Counted from the first letter of the stretch, positions 38,318 to 50,866 are shown. The stretch is 64,000 nucleotides of DNA from Guyanagaster necrorhizus (GCF_019112545.1 NW_025064901.1:62001-126000), one strand, 5' to 3'. Program-made: numbers and translations. The notes: generated by a model from the letters alone, not told the origin.

Positions 38318-40003
38318 TTAGTCTGATTTCACTTTGACCACATCTCCAAGCCTCTGGCCTACCTTTACCTTCTGGCCAGCTTCCACCGCAAATTTAAAGT
38401 CATCGGGAGCTTCGAAAATCAAGACGATGGTGCTCCCAAGACAAAATCCGCCCATCTCCTGAGCTGCAACCAATGGCTGCCCGTTCAATAAACTGGACGC
38501 AGCGGAATACACGGCTTCCGTGTACGTCCCCGGAGGTGGCTTCCTCCCTCTCAGATTCGTCCTTAGTTCGGCATCAAAGTTCACCTTAATACTGCCAACA
38601 TTCGTAGCACCAACAGGAACCATCCCGAAGAACCCGTATTTCCACCGACCAAGTAGGGCCACTCGCTCGTTCAGCACAAACAGGTTCTCCAACCTCTTGG
38701 CCATCCACGGCGAAACAGAGAACAACTCTCCAACAAAATGCCGTCGTTTCTCAACAACCCATGCTGTGGGACTATGGAATCGATGATAGTCGCCCGGAGC
38801 TAGGTAAATTACTGTAAAGAACAGCGAATTACCGGGACGAGCAATCATGCTAGGTCTACGTCCCAATGTAGGCTTGATGCCCATCTCAAGTGCGACAGAA
38901 GCATCATAAGCGAGAGTGTTCTGATCGGGTTCTACAACAGAGGCATCCACCTGGTCTCCAAACTTTTTCGGACGGTCGCTATCCCCAGAAGTTGGGGTGG
39001 CTGATCCAGAGGTGGAGGACGATCCAATGAGCTTATCAAGACTGTATTCAATGCCATTGACATTGGCGAATTCATGATCATCTACGACGGGCATATTATG
39101 GTGTGCAACGACGGCGACGGAAGGGGAAGGCGTTCCTGGGCGCTCGACACCCAGTAACGCATCCAGGGAGTATGTGATACCCTTGACCTGCTCTATACGT
39201 AGGTCTTGGATGGTGCCGAAGTGTAGGATTTTCCCGTCAGCAGGGCTGACGAGAACCGCGCCATCAACCGGCCGTGCACCGTCCTTCAACTTGCGATAGA
39301 AGAAATCACCAAGAGAAGGATACGCCGTGAGATCTGCAGGTTCGATTTCATCAAGATTGCAGCCAAACGCTAGCGCGTAGATACGGAAGCCATACGGACG
39401 GAACCAGACAGGAAGTTGAAGAGAGTTCACGTATCCCCATAAGCGTGACATATTACGGAGCGGTAGGGCACCAAGAACATGTACCTAGCTATTCGTTTGA
39501 ACAAGTCATTACAGAAAAAGGATCCAGCCACTCACATGCCATGGTCCCTTCAGTCTGATGACTTCAACTCCATGCTCGTCCACTTCGACCTCCCTGCCCG
39601 CCCGTCGTGATTTTTTTCGGTACTGAATTGCAACCAAAAGAAGGGCACCAACAGCAATGGGCAGCGGATACCATTTCGTCGGCGTATTGGTCCAAGCAGC
39701 AACAAGCTTTTCTGCATAGGCGGTCAAACCGAGACGAATGAGAAATCCAGATGGCGACGAACGGTATAATGGTGTAGACTCTGATTCCGACCCCGACCCT
39801 CCAAACTTGGTCGAGTACGCTCTCCGAAACCCTTGGCTTTGGGTTCTCACCGTCTTGAGCAGCGTTCGAGTCTTGTTTGTGCTATGGACCCAGCATTTGG
39901 CGAAGGCTGACGAAGCAGTAGCCGAAGAGACATTGAGCACCTTAGTGGCAGCATAGAGTGGTTTCTTCCCCTTGACGAGTATACTTTTCCTAGAAAACAG
40001 CAT
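38318..40003 (-). CDS. PSD1: phosphatidylserine decarboxylase, mitochondrial PSD1 type
   Basis: Decarboxylates phosphatidylserine to phosphatidylethanolamine at the inner mitochondrial membrane. The N-terminus is basic and Ser/Ala-rich (presequence-like), followed by a membrane segment around WYPLPIAVGALLLVAIQY. Catalytic-core motifs: LGDFFYRKLKDGARPVDG, VSPADGKILHFG, GDYHRFHSPTAW and ELFSVSPWMAKRL. Near the end is GGFCLGSTIVLIFEAP, where LGST is the self-cleavage site that generates the pyruvoyl group. One intron near 39451-39525 joins the two exons (GPWH to VHVLGALPLRNMSRL). A ~60-residue Ser/Thr-rich insertion (SSSTSGSATPTSGDSD) interrupts the core, as in other fungal PSD1 proteins. Well supported. 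Confidence 0.93.
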
Positions 40004-40644
40004 GAATCGCCGTTAATAGCGAGGAAGCGTGAACTGTTACGGTGTTTGCTGGTCGTACGACCCTGAGAGGCGCCGAAGGATCCAATTCGCGGGCCGCATG
40101 GCGTGATAATTATTTATGCGCAGCCGGGATTTACGCGTAGGGGATTAAGGAGGCGCGACCTTGACGACCGTAATGGTAGAGCTGGGAGTGAGTAAGAAAA
40201 GGTGATTCTAGTAGATAGTGGACGGGAAAGAAAATGCTTGTCTACTGTTAGAATTTTCCTGAACTGGAACTTCGGCCCAGCTTCCCGACGCATTATGTCA
40301 GAGGGACTTGTATATTGTACATGGCAGGAAATCAAAGGCCAAAAAATTCTCGAGCTCGACGTTGCCGGCTGTCGGACGGTTTGACACCGCCAGATGCTTC
40401 GAAGCAAAATCTCGAGAACAGCTCATAGCCGTGCATGTTCATCTCACGATGTTGGTGCAACTGTCAGTTCGTGTACACTTATTTCAATGTCACACAAATT
40501 TCCGTTAATCGTTATTGCATTCGAGAATGAAGGTAGAGTATGTCAAACGCGCCAGTACTAAAGAAAGAAATAAGACGCTCCTGCGCGTGATGTGTGCTGT
40601 ACAAATGACGAGAGCAGATAAGGGAGGTACGGGTAACAATCCAA
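40004..40644. other. intergenic region, no gene seen
   Basis: This 641-bp spacer contains the PSD1 promoter and the tropomyosin 3' flank. Small overlapping frames look random; no RNA gene was recognised. Confidence 0.35.
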
Positions 40645-41293
40645 TCAGAGCCCTTCCATAGATTGAACGAGCTCGTCGAGCTCCTTCTTCGACGCATTGT
40701 ATTTCGCTTGGGCTTCCTACATGGCAATCAGCAATGTCTCTCAGCAAGAAAGACATATATACGTACTTCCCACCTCTTCTCCCACATATCGCGCTCCTGC
40801 TCGACCCGTCCGACCTGGCGCTCAAAGTGCTCGGATTTCACATCGACTTGGCGTAACCTAATCGCAAAAGATCAGTACCCATTATGTGCGATGGCTAACG
40901 ATACAACCCACTTCTCAACGGTGTCCTTGACATTCTTCTCCGCGACATCCAGCTCCTCCTCAAGCAGCTGTATCTTTCTCAATAGACTATCATTTGTCGT
41001 CTTGGAATGCTCGCCCTCCTCTTGAACCGCCTTGTACTCTTGAACCTTCGCTTCGGCTTTCTCCAGATCCGCGTCCAGCAGCGCAAGCTTGTGCTGCAAA
41101 GATGTAATCTCCTGGTCCTTCTCAAGGAGAAGCTGCTCGTATTTCTTGTTCTTTGCTTCGGCCTCCTCTGCGCGAGTGACAGCATTGTCCGCCTCGATGC
41201 GCAGGTTGTTCATTTTCTGTACGTCACAAGAGCGTCAGATGAAATCGGATTAAAGAGTAGACAAGGACTGACCTCTCTAATCTTGTCAGTCAT
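40645..41293 (-). CDS. tropomyosin (short fungal form)
   Basis: Actin-filament-binding coiled-coil dimer; in fungi it stabilises formin-built actin cables and the cytokinetic ring. The short first exon MTDKIR is spliced to KMNNLRIEADNAVTRAEEAE and continues with heptad-patterned stretches (LQHKLALLDADLEKAEAKVQEY, IQLLEEELDVAEKNVKDTVEKL), as expected for a continuous coiled coil. The last exons give VDVKSEHFERQVGRVEQER and end ELVQSMEGL. The predicted length (~160 residues) matches the short fungal tropomyosins such as Cdc8. Introns near 41217-41272, 40860-40915 and 40717-40765. Start 41293 is set by the tiny first exon. Confidence 0.88.
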
Positions 41294-41631
41294 GATGGAT
41301 GAATGCAGTCGCGGTGAACAATAGGTAGATGGATGAAACTGTTCAAGATTGTCCTGTTGGGAAACACCTCCTGCTTACACAAGCGGTGTTGTCTCACGTG
41401 CCTGCGCGACCCGGCTCTATAAAGTGGCGTTTTTCGCGCATTCAACGTTCCTATACTGGCAGCGTACACGAAGAAAACTCGACGATATACTAGACTAGGT
41501 AAAACTGTATACATACAAATCTACTTTCGACAACCCGAATTATCGAATGCTTCCAAAATCAAGATACAGAGTAAGATGTACTTCGAGCCTCTTTATTCTT
41601 TGAGCAGCGCACGGTAAGGGAACCGACAGCG
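41294..41631. other. intergenic region, no gene seen
   Basis: This 338-bp spacer carries the tropomyosin promoter and the 3' flank of the CUB1-like gene. Nothing else is recognisable. Confidence 0.35.
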
Positions 41632-43603
41632 TTATGATGGTGTTTCTGCATCAGAACCTGACTCTTCTTCCTCGTCTTCGTCGTACTCTTCGTCGTCTTC
41701 GTCGTCTTCCCCGGCCTCGTCTTCGTCCATAGACTCTTTGAGCTAGGATACCAATCAGACTCAAGCATAATTCGCGACTGCAACACAGTTACCATTTCAA
41801 TAAGCTCATGACACTCATTGAGATGAGCCATAACGATACCCTGACCCTCGGGTATTGAACCATCGATACCTATGAATTTGCCGTCCTTTCTCCTTGATTC
41901 GATTTGATGAAGAGCTAGCTGATACTGAACCATTAAAAGCAAAGACAGAATGAGAGGATCGTAAGTAATCGGGCCCACAGAAGTCAAATTTTCACACAAG
42001 GCGGGTAGGGAGGATCTTGATTGGTAGGAAATGAAAGCACTACGCACAGGATAAAGATCGCGTGGGCTCCAAGGGCCCCCGTATTTCAGCACTTCGTTCA
42101 AGCATTTCTTGACAGTGTTCAGCTTGTTAGCCTACATTCACAGTTCGTGAGTGCCTCCCCCACTGTAGTATCGAAAGTATCAAAACCCCCACAATAGGCA
42201 TGAGTTCTTCTGAAACGGGCTCGCTGGATGACAGCAGCCGATATATGAGCCCGTAACATCGGCGCAACAGATACAGGAGCACCTACGCCAGATACGATTG
42301 TTAACGGTTCTTTCAGTAATAATAATAAAATGAATGCCTACGTATTGACCATCCGGTCGATTGCCCTCTGAATCCATGAATTTTCCGTCGATCCTCATCT
42401 TATCGATTTCTTGCAGACTCAACGAGTAGTTCCATAAATCGGTCTCCCGCAAACTCCACCGATGTGTCAAGACGAGATTCTCCAACTCCTGCCTGATCTC
42501 ACTGAGACGATCATAGATTGGCTTCAGTGATTCCGGAACATTCTTGGATTCTTCGTTAGCCTTGATTTCCTGTGCGATTTCAAAGCAGTTTTCAAGCAAT
42601 GAGGAACAGTTTGCCTGCGATGACGGGACCGTGCCTCCGGGCCCAAGGAATCGCCCATCCACGCGTTTCCTGGTTATAATAATAACACTGTGAATAATGG
42701 ACATTCCCTCTCTTAAGGGAAGACACTCAACGAATCAATTTTTCGAAGTTCTTCCATGATTGGTTTCAATTCAGCTTTATGAGAGCCCTCTCTTGATCCG
42801 AGTGCCACGAGTTTTCGCCGCAGAGTGACAAGCTTTTCGTGGATAGGGACGAGTTCGTCGGACAGCACCGCGAGACCCTCCTGTAAATTTCGGACGATAC
42901 CATCGCATTCACCGAGCTGTCGTTCAAGCAGCTTGGTCAAAGCCTCCGGATGCTTTCCGGTGGAAGCATCTCGCTGGACTATTTGGCGAAGATCGCTGAG
43001 GCGTCGCTGAAATGGGGCAAGGTCTGACTCGTTGTATACCGCGGACTCGGTCATATGGTTTAGAATTTGCTATAGACCAGAATTAGAGATCGAACGGAAG
43101 GGAAGAGATTATGATTTTTCAGGAAGATTAAACTCACTCGCATGGATGCAAGTTGGGAATAGATTGCTGGAGTATCCCTCGTCTTGCCTATGGTAAGGTA
43201 GAACAAAGAGAGAAGGGTGAAGACGTCTGCTAGAGTGGTGTCGAGGCGATTATTATATGTGTCGTTGTCATTGCGGACATCATTGAGCTTGGTCACTTTA
43301 CCAGTGATTCCGATGAGCCCTTTCCATGCAGCAAGGGGAAATGAAGGCACCTTGCTTGACCACGGCCTGATACAAAGAATTCACGTCGGAAGCCTTGATG
43401 AATTCGGCCCGGTTCTTCTTCAATGCTGTCAGTCTATTTCGAATGCTGCAATTTTGCCGTTGGGCGGACAGTCAGATGATATCAAAAAAGAAAGAGCGCA
43501 CTTGATGACTGATTCGAGTATAGGCAATTCTGTATGAGTAATAAGTAAAGAAGCTTGATGGAGCAGCTGAATGCATACCTTCCTGAGGTACTGAAGCAGA
43601 CAT
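41632..43603 (-). CDS. CUB1/UPF0662-like protein (DUF2408)
   Basis: Conserved fungal protein of the DUF2408 (UPF0662) family; the budding-yeast member Cub1 is linked to proteasome function and DNA-damage response. Several helical repeat-like segments are visible: ADVFTLLSLFYLTIGKT, PFQRRLSDLRQIVQRD, VPIHEKLVTLRRKLVALGS, SLKPIYDRLSEIRQELENL, and two copies of a basic-glycine motif (MRIDGKFMDSEGNRPDGQ and RRKDGKFIGIDGSIPEGQ), plus a related RVDGRFLGPGGTVPSSQ. The C-terminus is very acidic (EDDEDDEEYDEDEEEESG). Eight or so introns; the tiny first exon MSASVPQE places the start at 43603. Some internal splice junctions (near 43335-43370) are uncertain. Divergent from RPF1 by 164 bp. Confidence 0.75.
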
Positions 43604-43767
43604 GGGGCCTAGTGTGGATCGCCTTGTGGTGAAGAGGATGGAGGTAGAGAGTAGGTCTCATGCCCGCGAGTGACCTCATCGCTATCCGGGAGCTAATTCC
43701 CACGGTCATTTACATTACATTTTTCTTGAATTTCTTTGACAGAAAATATTGTCGTTCTTCTTCCATC

Positions 43768-45123
43768 ATGCCGCCTTCACGCTTCGAGCCCAATTCCATC
43801 AAAAACAAGATAAAACGAGAAGAGGTTGCGAGGAAATCGAAAAAGGCGAAGGGACAGCAAAAGTTGCAGAAACGGCTCGCACAAGCCAAGCTCGAAGCCA
43901 ACGATCCTGCAGCCAAAAAAGTGAGTTGTGGGGTAAGTCAAGGGATGCAGAAACTGAGCATCTTTTGCAGAAACGTCTCGCTGAAAATGTACCGCGTACA
44001 CTGGATAATATGCGAGAATTCGATCCATCCTACCTCACAGCGGACCCTTCGCAGGAATCGGCCTCAGGCTCTGGTTCTGGTACAACACCTGGAGAATCTG
44101 CGATGGACATCGCCAACGACCCCTTTGCCGAATACTTTACGTCTACTGACGACCCCACGATCGCACCCAAAATCCTCATTACGACCTCACCCAAAGCGTC
44201 CAAGTCAACGTATGAGTTCTGTGACGAAATCGTTGGGGTGTTTCCAGGTGCCGAGTTCATACGGAGAAAGAAAGGCAAGGGATTCGAGCTTGGACGGATA
44301 GCGGGATGGGCGGCTGGAAGGGGGTACAAACACATGTGTGTTGTTAACGAGGATATGAAAAAGCCGAGTGCGTTCGCCTATTGATGATTGACTAACATGC
44401 CTGAACGGGATCGTTCGTACGTGCAGATGCCATCACGCTGATACACCTACCCAGTGGCCCGACGGCGTATTTTAAACTGACCTCAATTGAGTTGACGAAG
44501 CAAATATATGTGAGGACTTGATATTATAGCTTCACGATCCTAACCTTTGTCAGGGCCACGCGCGGGCAACTGCGCATTATCCCGAATTAGTGCTTAACAA
44601 CTTTGTGACACGGCTAGGCCATTCAGTCGGTCGACTGTTTCAGACGCTGTTCCCTCCCATGCCAGAATTTGAAGGTCGGCAAGTGGTCACCCTTCACAAT
44701 CAACGTGACTTTCTGTTCTTCCGGAGACACCGGTATTTGATAGCGCCGTTAAAAATAATACCAAGCTAATTTTGCAATCATAGCTACGCTTTCCGATCTA
44801 CGGAGAAAGTAGCGCTGCAGGAGATAGGACCTCGATTTACGCTCAAGTTGCGTTCGTTGAGAAAAGGAATACCTGCGGTGGAGAGATTTGGAGAGGCACC
44901 AAAAGGACTAGAGTTTGATAACGGAGTTTCTGAAGACCAGAACAGTGCTAGTGCTGAGGGGACCACAAATGAGCCTGAGAAGGTTGTTGCACCAAAACAA
45001 GACGAGTACCTGTGGGCTTGGAAGGTGAGTGGAAGGAAAGTACTGTTGAAGTGTATATACACGCTGACACAGGACTCCATCCAGCCCGAGCTAGAGACAA
45101 CTCGACGGACATTTTTCCTGTAG
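43768..45123 (+). CDS. RPF1: ribosome production factor 1 (Brix-domain protein)
   Basis: Nucleolar assembly factor for the 60S ribosomal subunit (27S rRNA processing). The N-terminus is highly basic ([20 protein letters not shown]), then [17 protein letters not shown]. The Brix domain contains [88 protein letters not shown] and [18 protein letters not shown]. The C-terminus [13 protein letters not shown] matches the RPF1 branch of the family rather than IMP4 or BRX1. Five introns, for example 43921-43970 and 44370-44426. The ATG at 43768 is preceded by an in-frame extension that overlaps the promoter and is probably not translated. Confidence 0.9.
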
Positions 45124-45624
45124 CACCTGGCTGGCTCAATTTCGGTGGTGGCGTTGCGGACATACCCTCACAGTCAGCATCAAGGCCTGTGAATTGGACA
45201 GTGTGGCATATGCGTGTTTTATCCCGAGCTTTGCCAGAGTCTGATTCAAATAGTCTCTTATACTTTTCGCCAGTACTTAACTTAACTGGCGTTATGTATA
45301 TGTACTGGTAGCGCACAATGTGACACTGATTGCACGGATAAGTTGTCGTGACTGGGAGGGTACTCTTACGTGATCTTGAGCCAATGAAATGGGGCGTATA
45401 CCACTGACGGGCATGGCGGCCGGGTTTATGGTCGATCAAGAGGACCTCCCAAGTCGCCGTCATCAGGTCCTCAGGTCCACATGCGATAAACAGTATCACT
45501 CCCTTAGACCTCCCGTTAGACATTTAAACAAGTCAGTCCTCCTTGCGCCCGTGCCATCCGTCCTCAAGCGCCTGCCAGGGCAATACTCCTCTTCACGTCT
45601 TTTGCTCTCCAATTCCGAGACATA
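45124..45624. other. intergenic region, no gene seen
   Basis: This 501-bp spacer carries the RPF1 3' end and the ZIP transporter promoter. The last ~70 bp are C/T-rich, as in many fungal promoters. No gene recognised. Confidence 0.35.
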
Positions 45625-47076
45625 ATGTCAGCCTCGATGCACATCCTTGCCAAGGACGACGAGGCCACCAACTGCGGCTCTGGTGGCGGAGCCGATTCTT
45701 ACTTCGGTTTACGTGTCGCGTCGATTTTTATTATTTTAGTGGGTTCGAGCTCTGGCGCATTGTTCCCCGTCTTGGCGAGAAGGTCAACCTGGTTACATGT
45801 GCCCACAGCCGTCTTTGAGTACGTTTTCTCGTAACCCTTTCAGCCCATCTCTTCTCTTATCCATCGCCTCTGTAGCTTCGCAAAATATTTTGGAAGCGGT
45901 GTCATTGTACGTTGTGTGTCACCGTTGCTTAACACACAAATCGACTTTGTTCTTTTTTTCTTTTTTTTAAATTTATTTATATATAGATCGCAACCGCTTT
46001 TATCCATCTATTAGCACCTGCCCTCGATGAGCTCCAATCAGAGTGTCTTGCACAAGGATGGCAAACTTATGTCCGTCTTCCGTATCCTTTCCTTCCCCAC
46101 TCCACATTCTGACCGTCCCTCAACAGCCTTACGCACTCGCATTATGTATGCTCAGCATCTTCAGCATCTTCCTTCTCGAGCTCATTGCCTTTCGATGGGG
46201 GACGAAAAAACTCGCAGAGATCGGCATGACGCATGGTACGCTGACTTCCATTCCACTTCCTGTCAACATCCCTCACCTTATTCTACTACTTCTAGACGCA
46301 CACGGACACCTGGCAGGTAGCCATGCCTCACATGGACCAGAAGGTAACCCCGACGAGTCCAAGTCGAAATCTAGCAGCAGCGAAGTCGACGTCGAGAACC
46401 AACATGGCCTCCGTGTCCTGGACTCCGCACTAACCCAAATTATCGGCGTTGCAATCCTTGAATTTGGTGTCACTCTCCATAGGTATGCTTACCACGTCAT
46501 TCCACTCTTCTTCAAGTTCTTGATATTTTCTTCAAAGTGTCTTGATTGGTCTGACGCTTGCCGTTAACGAAGATTTCAAGGTCCTCTTCGTCGTCCTGAT
46601 TTTCCACCGTAAGGGGCTTGTTAAAACCCGCCCAGTCCCTGCTAATAATATGCACAATTTGAAGAAACATTCGAAGGACTAGGTATAGGCTCACGGCTTG
46701 CATACATGGACCTACCGCCCAAGTATCGCTGGGTGCCCTTTGCTGGAGCAATGCTGTATGGGTTGACAACACCCATTGGAATCGCAGCCGGTCTGGGTAT
46801 CCGTACCACCTATAATCCTGGAAGCACGACCGCATCGATCGTCAGTGGTGTTCTGGACGCATTCAGCTCCGGTATCTTGATCTACACGGGTCTCGTCGAA
46901 GTAAGTCCCTTCATCTTGTGCAGCGCTTTCTTAACGAGAACATGTTACAGTTGCTCGCTCACGAATTCCTATTTAACAAGGATATGATGACTAGCTCAAA
47001 CGGCCGGCTAGCATATGCGATAATATGCATGCTTTCCGGCTGTGCGCTCATGGCACTCTTGGGCAGATGGGCTTAA
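45625..47076 (+). CDS. ZIP-family zinc transporter (ZRT1/ZRT2-like)
   Basis: Plasma-membrane importer of Zn2+ (possibly Fe2+). Eight membrane segments are visible: LRVASIFIILVGSSSGALFPV; KYFGSGVIIATAFIHLLAPAL with the ZIP histidine; PYALALCMLSIFSIFLLELIA; then the cytosolic loop with clustered histidines (HDAHGHLAGSHASHG). The signature helix IIGVAILEFGVTLHSVLIGLTL is next, then FVVLIFHQTFEGLGIGSRLAY, the pore-lining metal site. Last segments are AGAMLYGLTTPIGIAAGLG, VSGVLDAFSSGILIYTGLVELLAHE and ICMLSGCALMALLGRWA. Introns include a 60-nt one (near 46235-46294) in the His-rich loop that stays open if retained. Start 45625 gives MSASMHILAKDDE. Confidence 0.9.
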
Positions 47077-47778
47077 TGGCTACGGAGCGGATGGTTCTAT
47101 CTTATTTCATCTAGTATTATTTTTGACTTTCAGAGCGCATACCGTACTGTACGACAGTCATAACATATACATTCTTGATTTAACATAGCGGAAACATCCT
47201 AATGATGTATTAGTTATAACTGTCCGATATCTTTATTTGAGAAAAGTAAGAATAGTGGCAGAAATGCTCCCCACTGTAAAGTACATCTAAGGGGCTTCCT
47301 TGTTTAGAAACGACCCAAGTGCCATATGACTCAGGGAACGGTACAAAGACCAGTTCAGTGGTGTCAGTGGTAGTAGTCATCACAAAAAAACCAACGCCAG
47401 ATCAACACCAGATACAGACCTGTAAACAATTAAATTTGAACTGCGATTCAGAAATATCGTTGACTTTCACTGGAGAAGGAGGAAAACGCATACTGAATAA
47501 ATTGTCATACGGAAAACCTCGGCCGCGGTGACTCGATCGGCTTAAATTTTTTTGCCTGGCAGCTGCGACGCGCGACGCGAAAAATTTCACAGGCTAGATA
47601 CATACATTATCGATAAGGTTGCTCACCTCTCCAGTTGGTACGAACGAGAGCTTTTCAGAGTGCGTCACGCGATGGTCGAAGAAAATAACAGCACTGAGAA
47701 TGTGACCGTGTACGATCCCATTGCCAACACATGATGCAAGCTGGTGATGGACTTGACTCATTTTCTTCCCACTTCATC
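47077..47778. other. intergenic region, no gene seen
   Basis: This 702-bp spacer contains the ZIP 3' flank and the TRP4 promoter. A GC-rich, CpG-rich patch (cggccgcgg ... gcgacgcgcgacgcg) lies at about 47519-47580. An upstream in-frame ATG at 47731 could lengthen TRP4 by 16 residues. Confidence 0.35.
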
Positions 47779-49028
47779 ATGACAAAATCCTGGAACCCAC
47801 CGCAGACGGCATCGAGCTCGACAGAAATATACACGGAGGAGACCTTTAGGCCGTTACTGAACAAGCTGGTGCAGACGCCCGAGTACTTCACTCCGGAAGA
47901 CCTCAAGAAAGCGCTTAACCATCTATTCACTCCCGGCGTCGTACAGCCCGTGCAAATTGGAGCATTTCTGAGCGCAATACATATACATCGGGTGGAGCGA
48001 CGACCAGAATCTCTTGCAGCTGCTGCATCCGTGTTGCGGGAGAAAGCACTGAAGGCTGCAGTGCAAGACACCGAGAATGACTTTGTCGTCGACATTGTGG
48101 GAACAGGTGGGACTCGCAAGCCTTCTACTTTTCTTCACTGCATGCTTAATTTCCCTAAAGGTGGTGATGGATACAACCTTTTTAATGTTAGCACAACGGC
48201 AGGGATCGTTGCAGCCGGTGCTGGGGCGCGAGTCATTAAGGTATGGTCTGGCTTTTTTAAAATTCTTTTCTTTCAACCACCTTCCAAACTTTCATCTAGC
48301 ATGGCAGCCGAGCGTCGACCTCGTCATCAGGTGCAGCAGATCTCCTTGAGGCCCTGGATTGCCTTTTCGTTGCCCCAACACCAGGAACACCTATGCCTAT
48401 TCCTCGCGTTCCATTCACCTTCATCCTCGCGCCCCATTATCACCCCGCACTAGGTTATATAACACCATATCGAAAAGCACTTCCCTTCAGGACCATGTTC
48501 AACATCCTTGGGCCCTTGATCAACCCTGCGAAACCACGAGGAATGGTCCTGGGCGTCGCAGAGCCCGAGATCGGTCCAACATTCGCTCAGTCGCTTCGGG
48601 ATGGTGGCGTCGAGCGTGCTTTGGTTGTTTGTGGCTATGAAAGGCTGGATGAGATCAGTTGTGCAGGTCCAACGCACGCTTGGGAGCTGAAAGATGGTGT
48701 AATTACCGAGTTGACGCTGCATCCGGAGCTCTTCGGACTGGACGTGCATTCGTTGTCCACTGTGGCGGGCGGTAATCCTCAGGAAAATGCCGAGACCTTC
48801 CAGAGATTACTCAATTCTGGTGGAAACATTCCGGAGGATTTGACGCCAGTTTTGCATTTCGTTCAAATGAACGCAGCGGCCTTGCTGGTGGTTGCTGGAG
48901 TCGCAAGTGACTTTGAGGAAGGGGCAAAAATTGCACTTGAGAGCATCACTTCAGGAAATGCCTGGAAAGCTCTCGAAACGTTCCGAGAGGCAGGAAGAGC
49001 CGCGTCGGCAATCATAGTAAAAAATTAG
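47779..49028 (+). CDS. TRP4: anthranilate phosphoribosyltransferase
   Basis: Second step of tryptophan synthesis from chorismate: transfers phosphoribose from PRPP to anthranilate. Glycosyltransferase family 3 features: an N-terminal helical domain (FRPLLNKLVQTPEYFTPEDL, GAFLSAIHIHRVERRPESL), the PRPP/Mg loop DIVGTGGDGYNLFNVST rejoined across a 55-bp intron (donor at ~48109), then GSRASTSSSGAADLLEAL after a second intron. Later are FRTMFNILGPLINPA, MVLGVAEPEI, ALVVCGYERLDEIS and LHFVQMNAAALLVVAG. It ends AASAIIVKN. I chose the ATG at 47779 (MTKSWNPP); one at 47731 is possible. It is a stand-alone enzyme, as in other fungi. Confidence 0.92.
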
Positions 49029-49191
49029 TGCTACGATATTCGTCAAGGTGAAGAAAATAAACTGGTCGATAGGTCCATTGTAACTTTTGTAGATGTGACC
49101 GTTGAAATTTCAAGGCACAGTCCGTATCAATGAACTACGCGGCGGAGGTTATATTCTCTATTTCTAGGATAGTAGCAACCTCAGCAAGACC

Positions 49192-50866
49192 TTAATCATC
49201 CACCAGAAACATTGAATCCAAAACCGAAAATCCCGTCGCAACACCTCCCTCATCGCTATCTTTCCCTTTGGTCCTGACCAACCATCCGACCTGCTTCTCT
49301 TCTACAACCTTCTTGCTCCCAAATAAGGACCATCCAAAGATCCCCAGTTCGCTGACTACCTCCGTCTTCACGCTTCCCGCCAATTCAGCTCGTACCAAGT
49401 GGCTCTTCAAGCCGTCTGGTGGCACAATCAACTCCATAGCTATCCATGCTTGACTTTCCTCCGCAGACAGGGTATCCAAAAAGGGCGGAATAGACTCCTT
49501 GTAGACGTTGTTACCGCCGCCTTCTCGTTGAGGCTTCAATACCAACCCCGCCGATCTCTCCCTGGCCCTCTGTACCCCATCTGGCTCGTCAAGACCCCAC
49601 ATTCCCATCCAGCTTGTACGCAACTCTTCGAGCTGCTCTGTTGTGAAGTCTTCGCCAAGGAAGCGTTCCAATATGCCTGGCTGTGCGAGCACTTGTTGCA
49701 CCTTCTTTCCACCTGCGAGCTGCAGTGGGATAGAAGGGCAGTTGATTGCTTTGGAACATTCGAGGAGGAAGCGGGTCTCGTAATGTGACCGAGTTGGGTA
49801 ATCTGTTGGGGTATAGCCTGCGCGGAAGTACACGGTCGAAATCTCAATGGAAGAGACGAGCAAAGCAGACGTTGACGGGTCAACTGAGGCTGACGATGCT
49901 AGCTCGTCAAAGGTTTGGCGGATGACGTGAATTGAATGCCTTATGAGATGATTAGCGACAAATAAAATGATGTGAGAGTAACAGACTTTTCTAGCAGTTC
50001 GTATTCGAGCCATCTTTGGTCAAAGACGTTTCGCTCGCCTGACTGAACGACGAAGAGGATTTGTGAGCTAGAATTTTGTGTTAAGGAGTTTTGTAGCAAA
50101 GCATCGAAAACGACTACTCAGGAATATTATACGCTGCATGCGCGACCGCCAGGCCCTCAGCCAGACCGGCAGTGGTCTGATTTGAAGGGAAATTCTCTAC
50201 TTTCAACCGTGAAGAAGCATTGAAGTAACCTGTTAATGAATAAAGATAACTTACTGGTATAAGGGGCTACGTATTTGGACGTCAGACACGAAGGGCTTAC
50301 CGGTGTAGATTGGCGACTTGTTCAGATAAAGTCCCAAACGACGACGATATCGTGTTGAATTCGACTTGCCTCAGAGCCAACCCGTCTGAATCCGAGGTGT
50401 GTAAAAGATAATCCGATCGAAACAGGCCTAGGTGCAAGGGCTTGAAGGCCTCAATTTCAACGGAGTCGCGAGGAGAAATCTAACATACCTGTACTACACC
50501 GTCTTTATCCCTAATTTCCTTCCATCCAGACCAAAGCTGACCAGTAAATGTATCCACTTTTCCAACTCCATATTCGGTTCCCATAACTTGATCTAAAAAG
50601 TTCTCATCCATGGCGATACGAGAGTACAAGACATTATATGTCGACTGGATTCTCTGCGCAAAATCGAAGAGACGCCTAGGAAACGGAGAGGGAAGAAGGG
50701 ACAATGGTGCGTGTATCACTGACGTCGGAAGCAGTGAGGGCTGCACCGGGAGATACAGCAGACCATGAGACAGTGCATAGGTCGACGCCTGCAGATGCAA
50801 TTCTTCTAGTTGGCTGTCTGCCAGCACAGGAGGCCATTCTGAGAATTGAAATTTTGTGTCTGCCAT
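49192..50866 (-). CDS. GSH2: glutathione synthetase
   Basis: ATP-grasp enzyme joining gamma-glutamylcysteine and glycine to make glutathione in the cytosol. The eukaryotic type is recognisable from WPPVLADSQLEELHLQAS, PSPFPRRLFDFAQRIQ, VDTFTGQLWSGW, HLGLFRSDYLLH, QVEFNTISSSFGTLSEQVANLH, FVVQSGERNVFDQRWLEYEL and VYFRAGYTPTDYPTRSHYE. The glycine-rich lid reads VLKPQREGGGNNVY. The end is GFSVLDSMFLVDD. Four short introns (e.g. 50281-50320, 50000-50070). Start 50866 gives MADTKFQFSEW. Its start lies 135 bp from the divergent VPS28 start. Confidence 0.92.

Noticed and set aside
43660..43767. Upstream in-frame extension of RPF1
   Set aside because: It overlaps the short CUB1/RPF1 promoter and lacks family similarity; the ATG at 43768 fits better.
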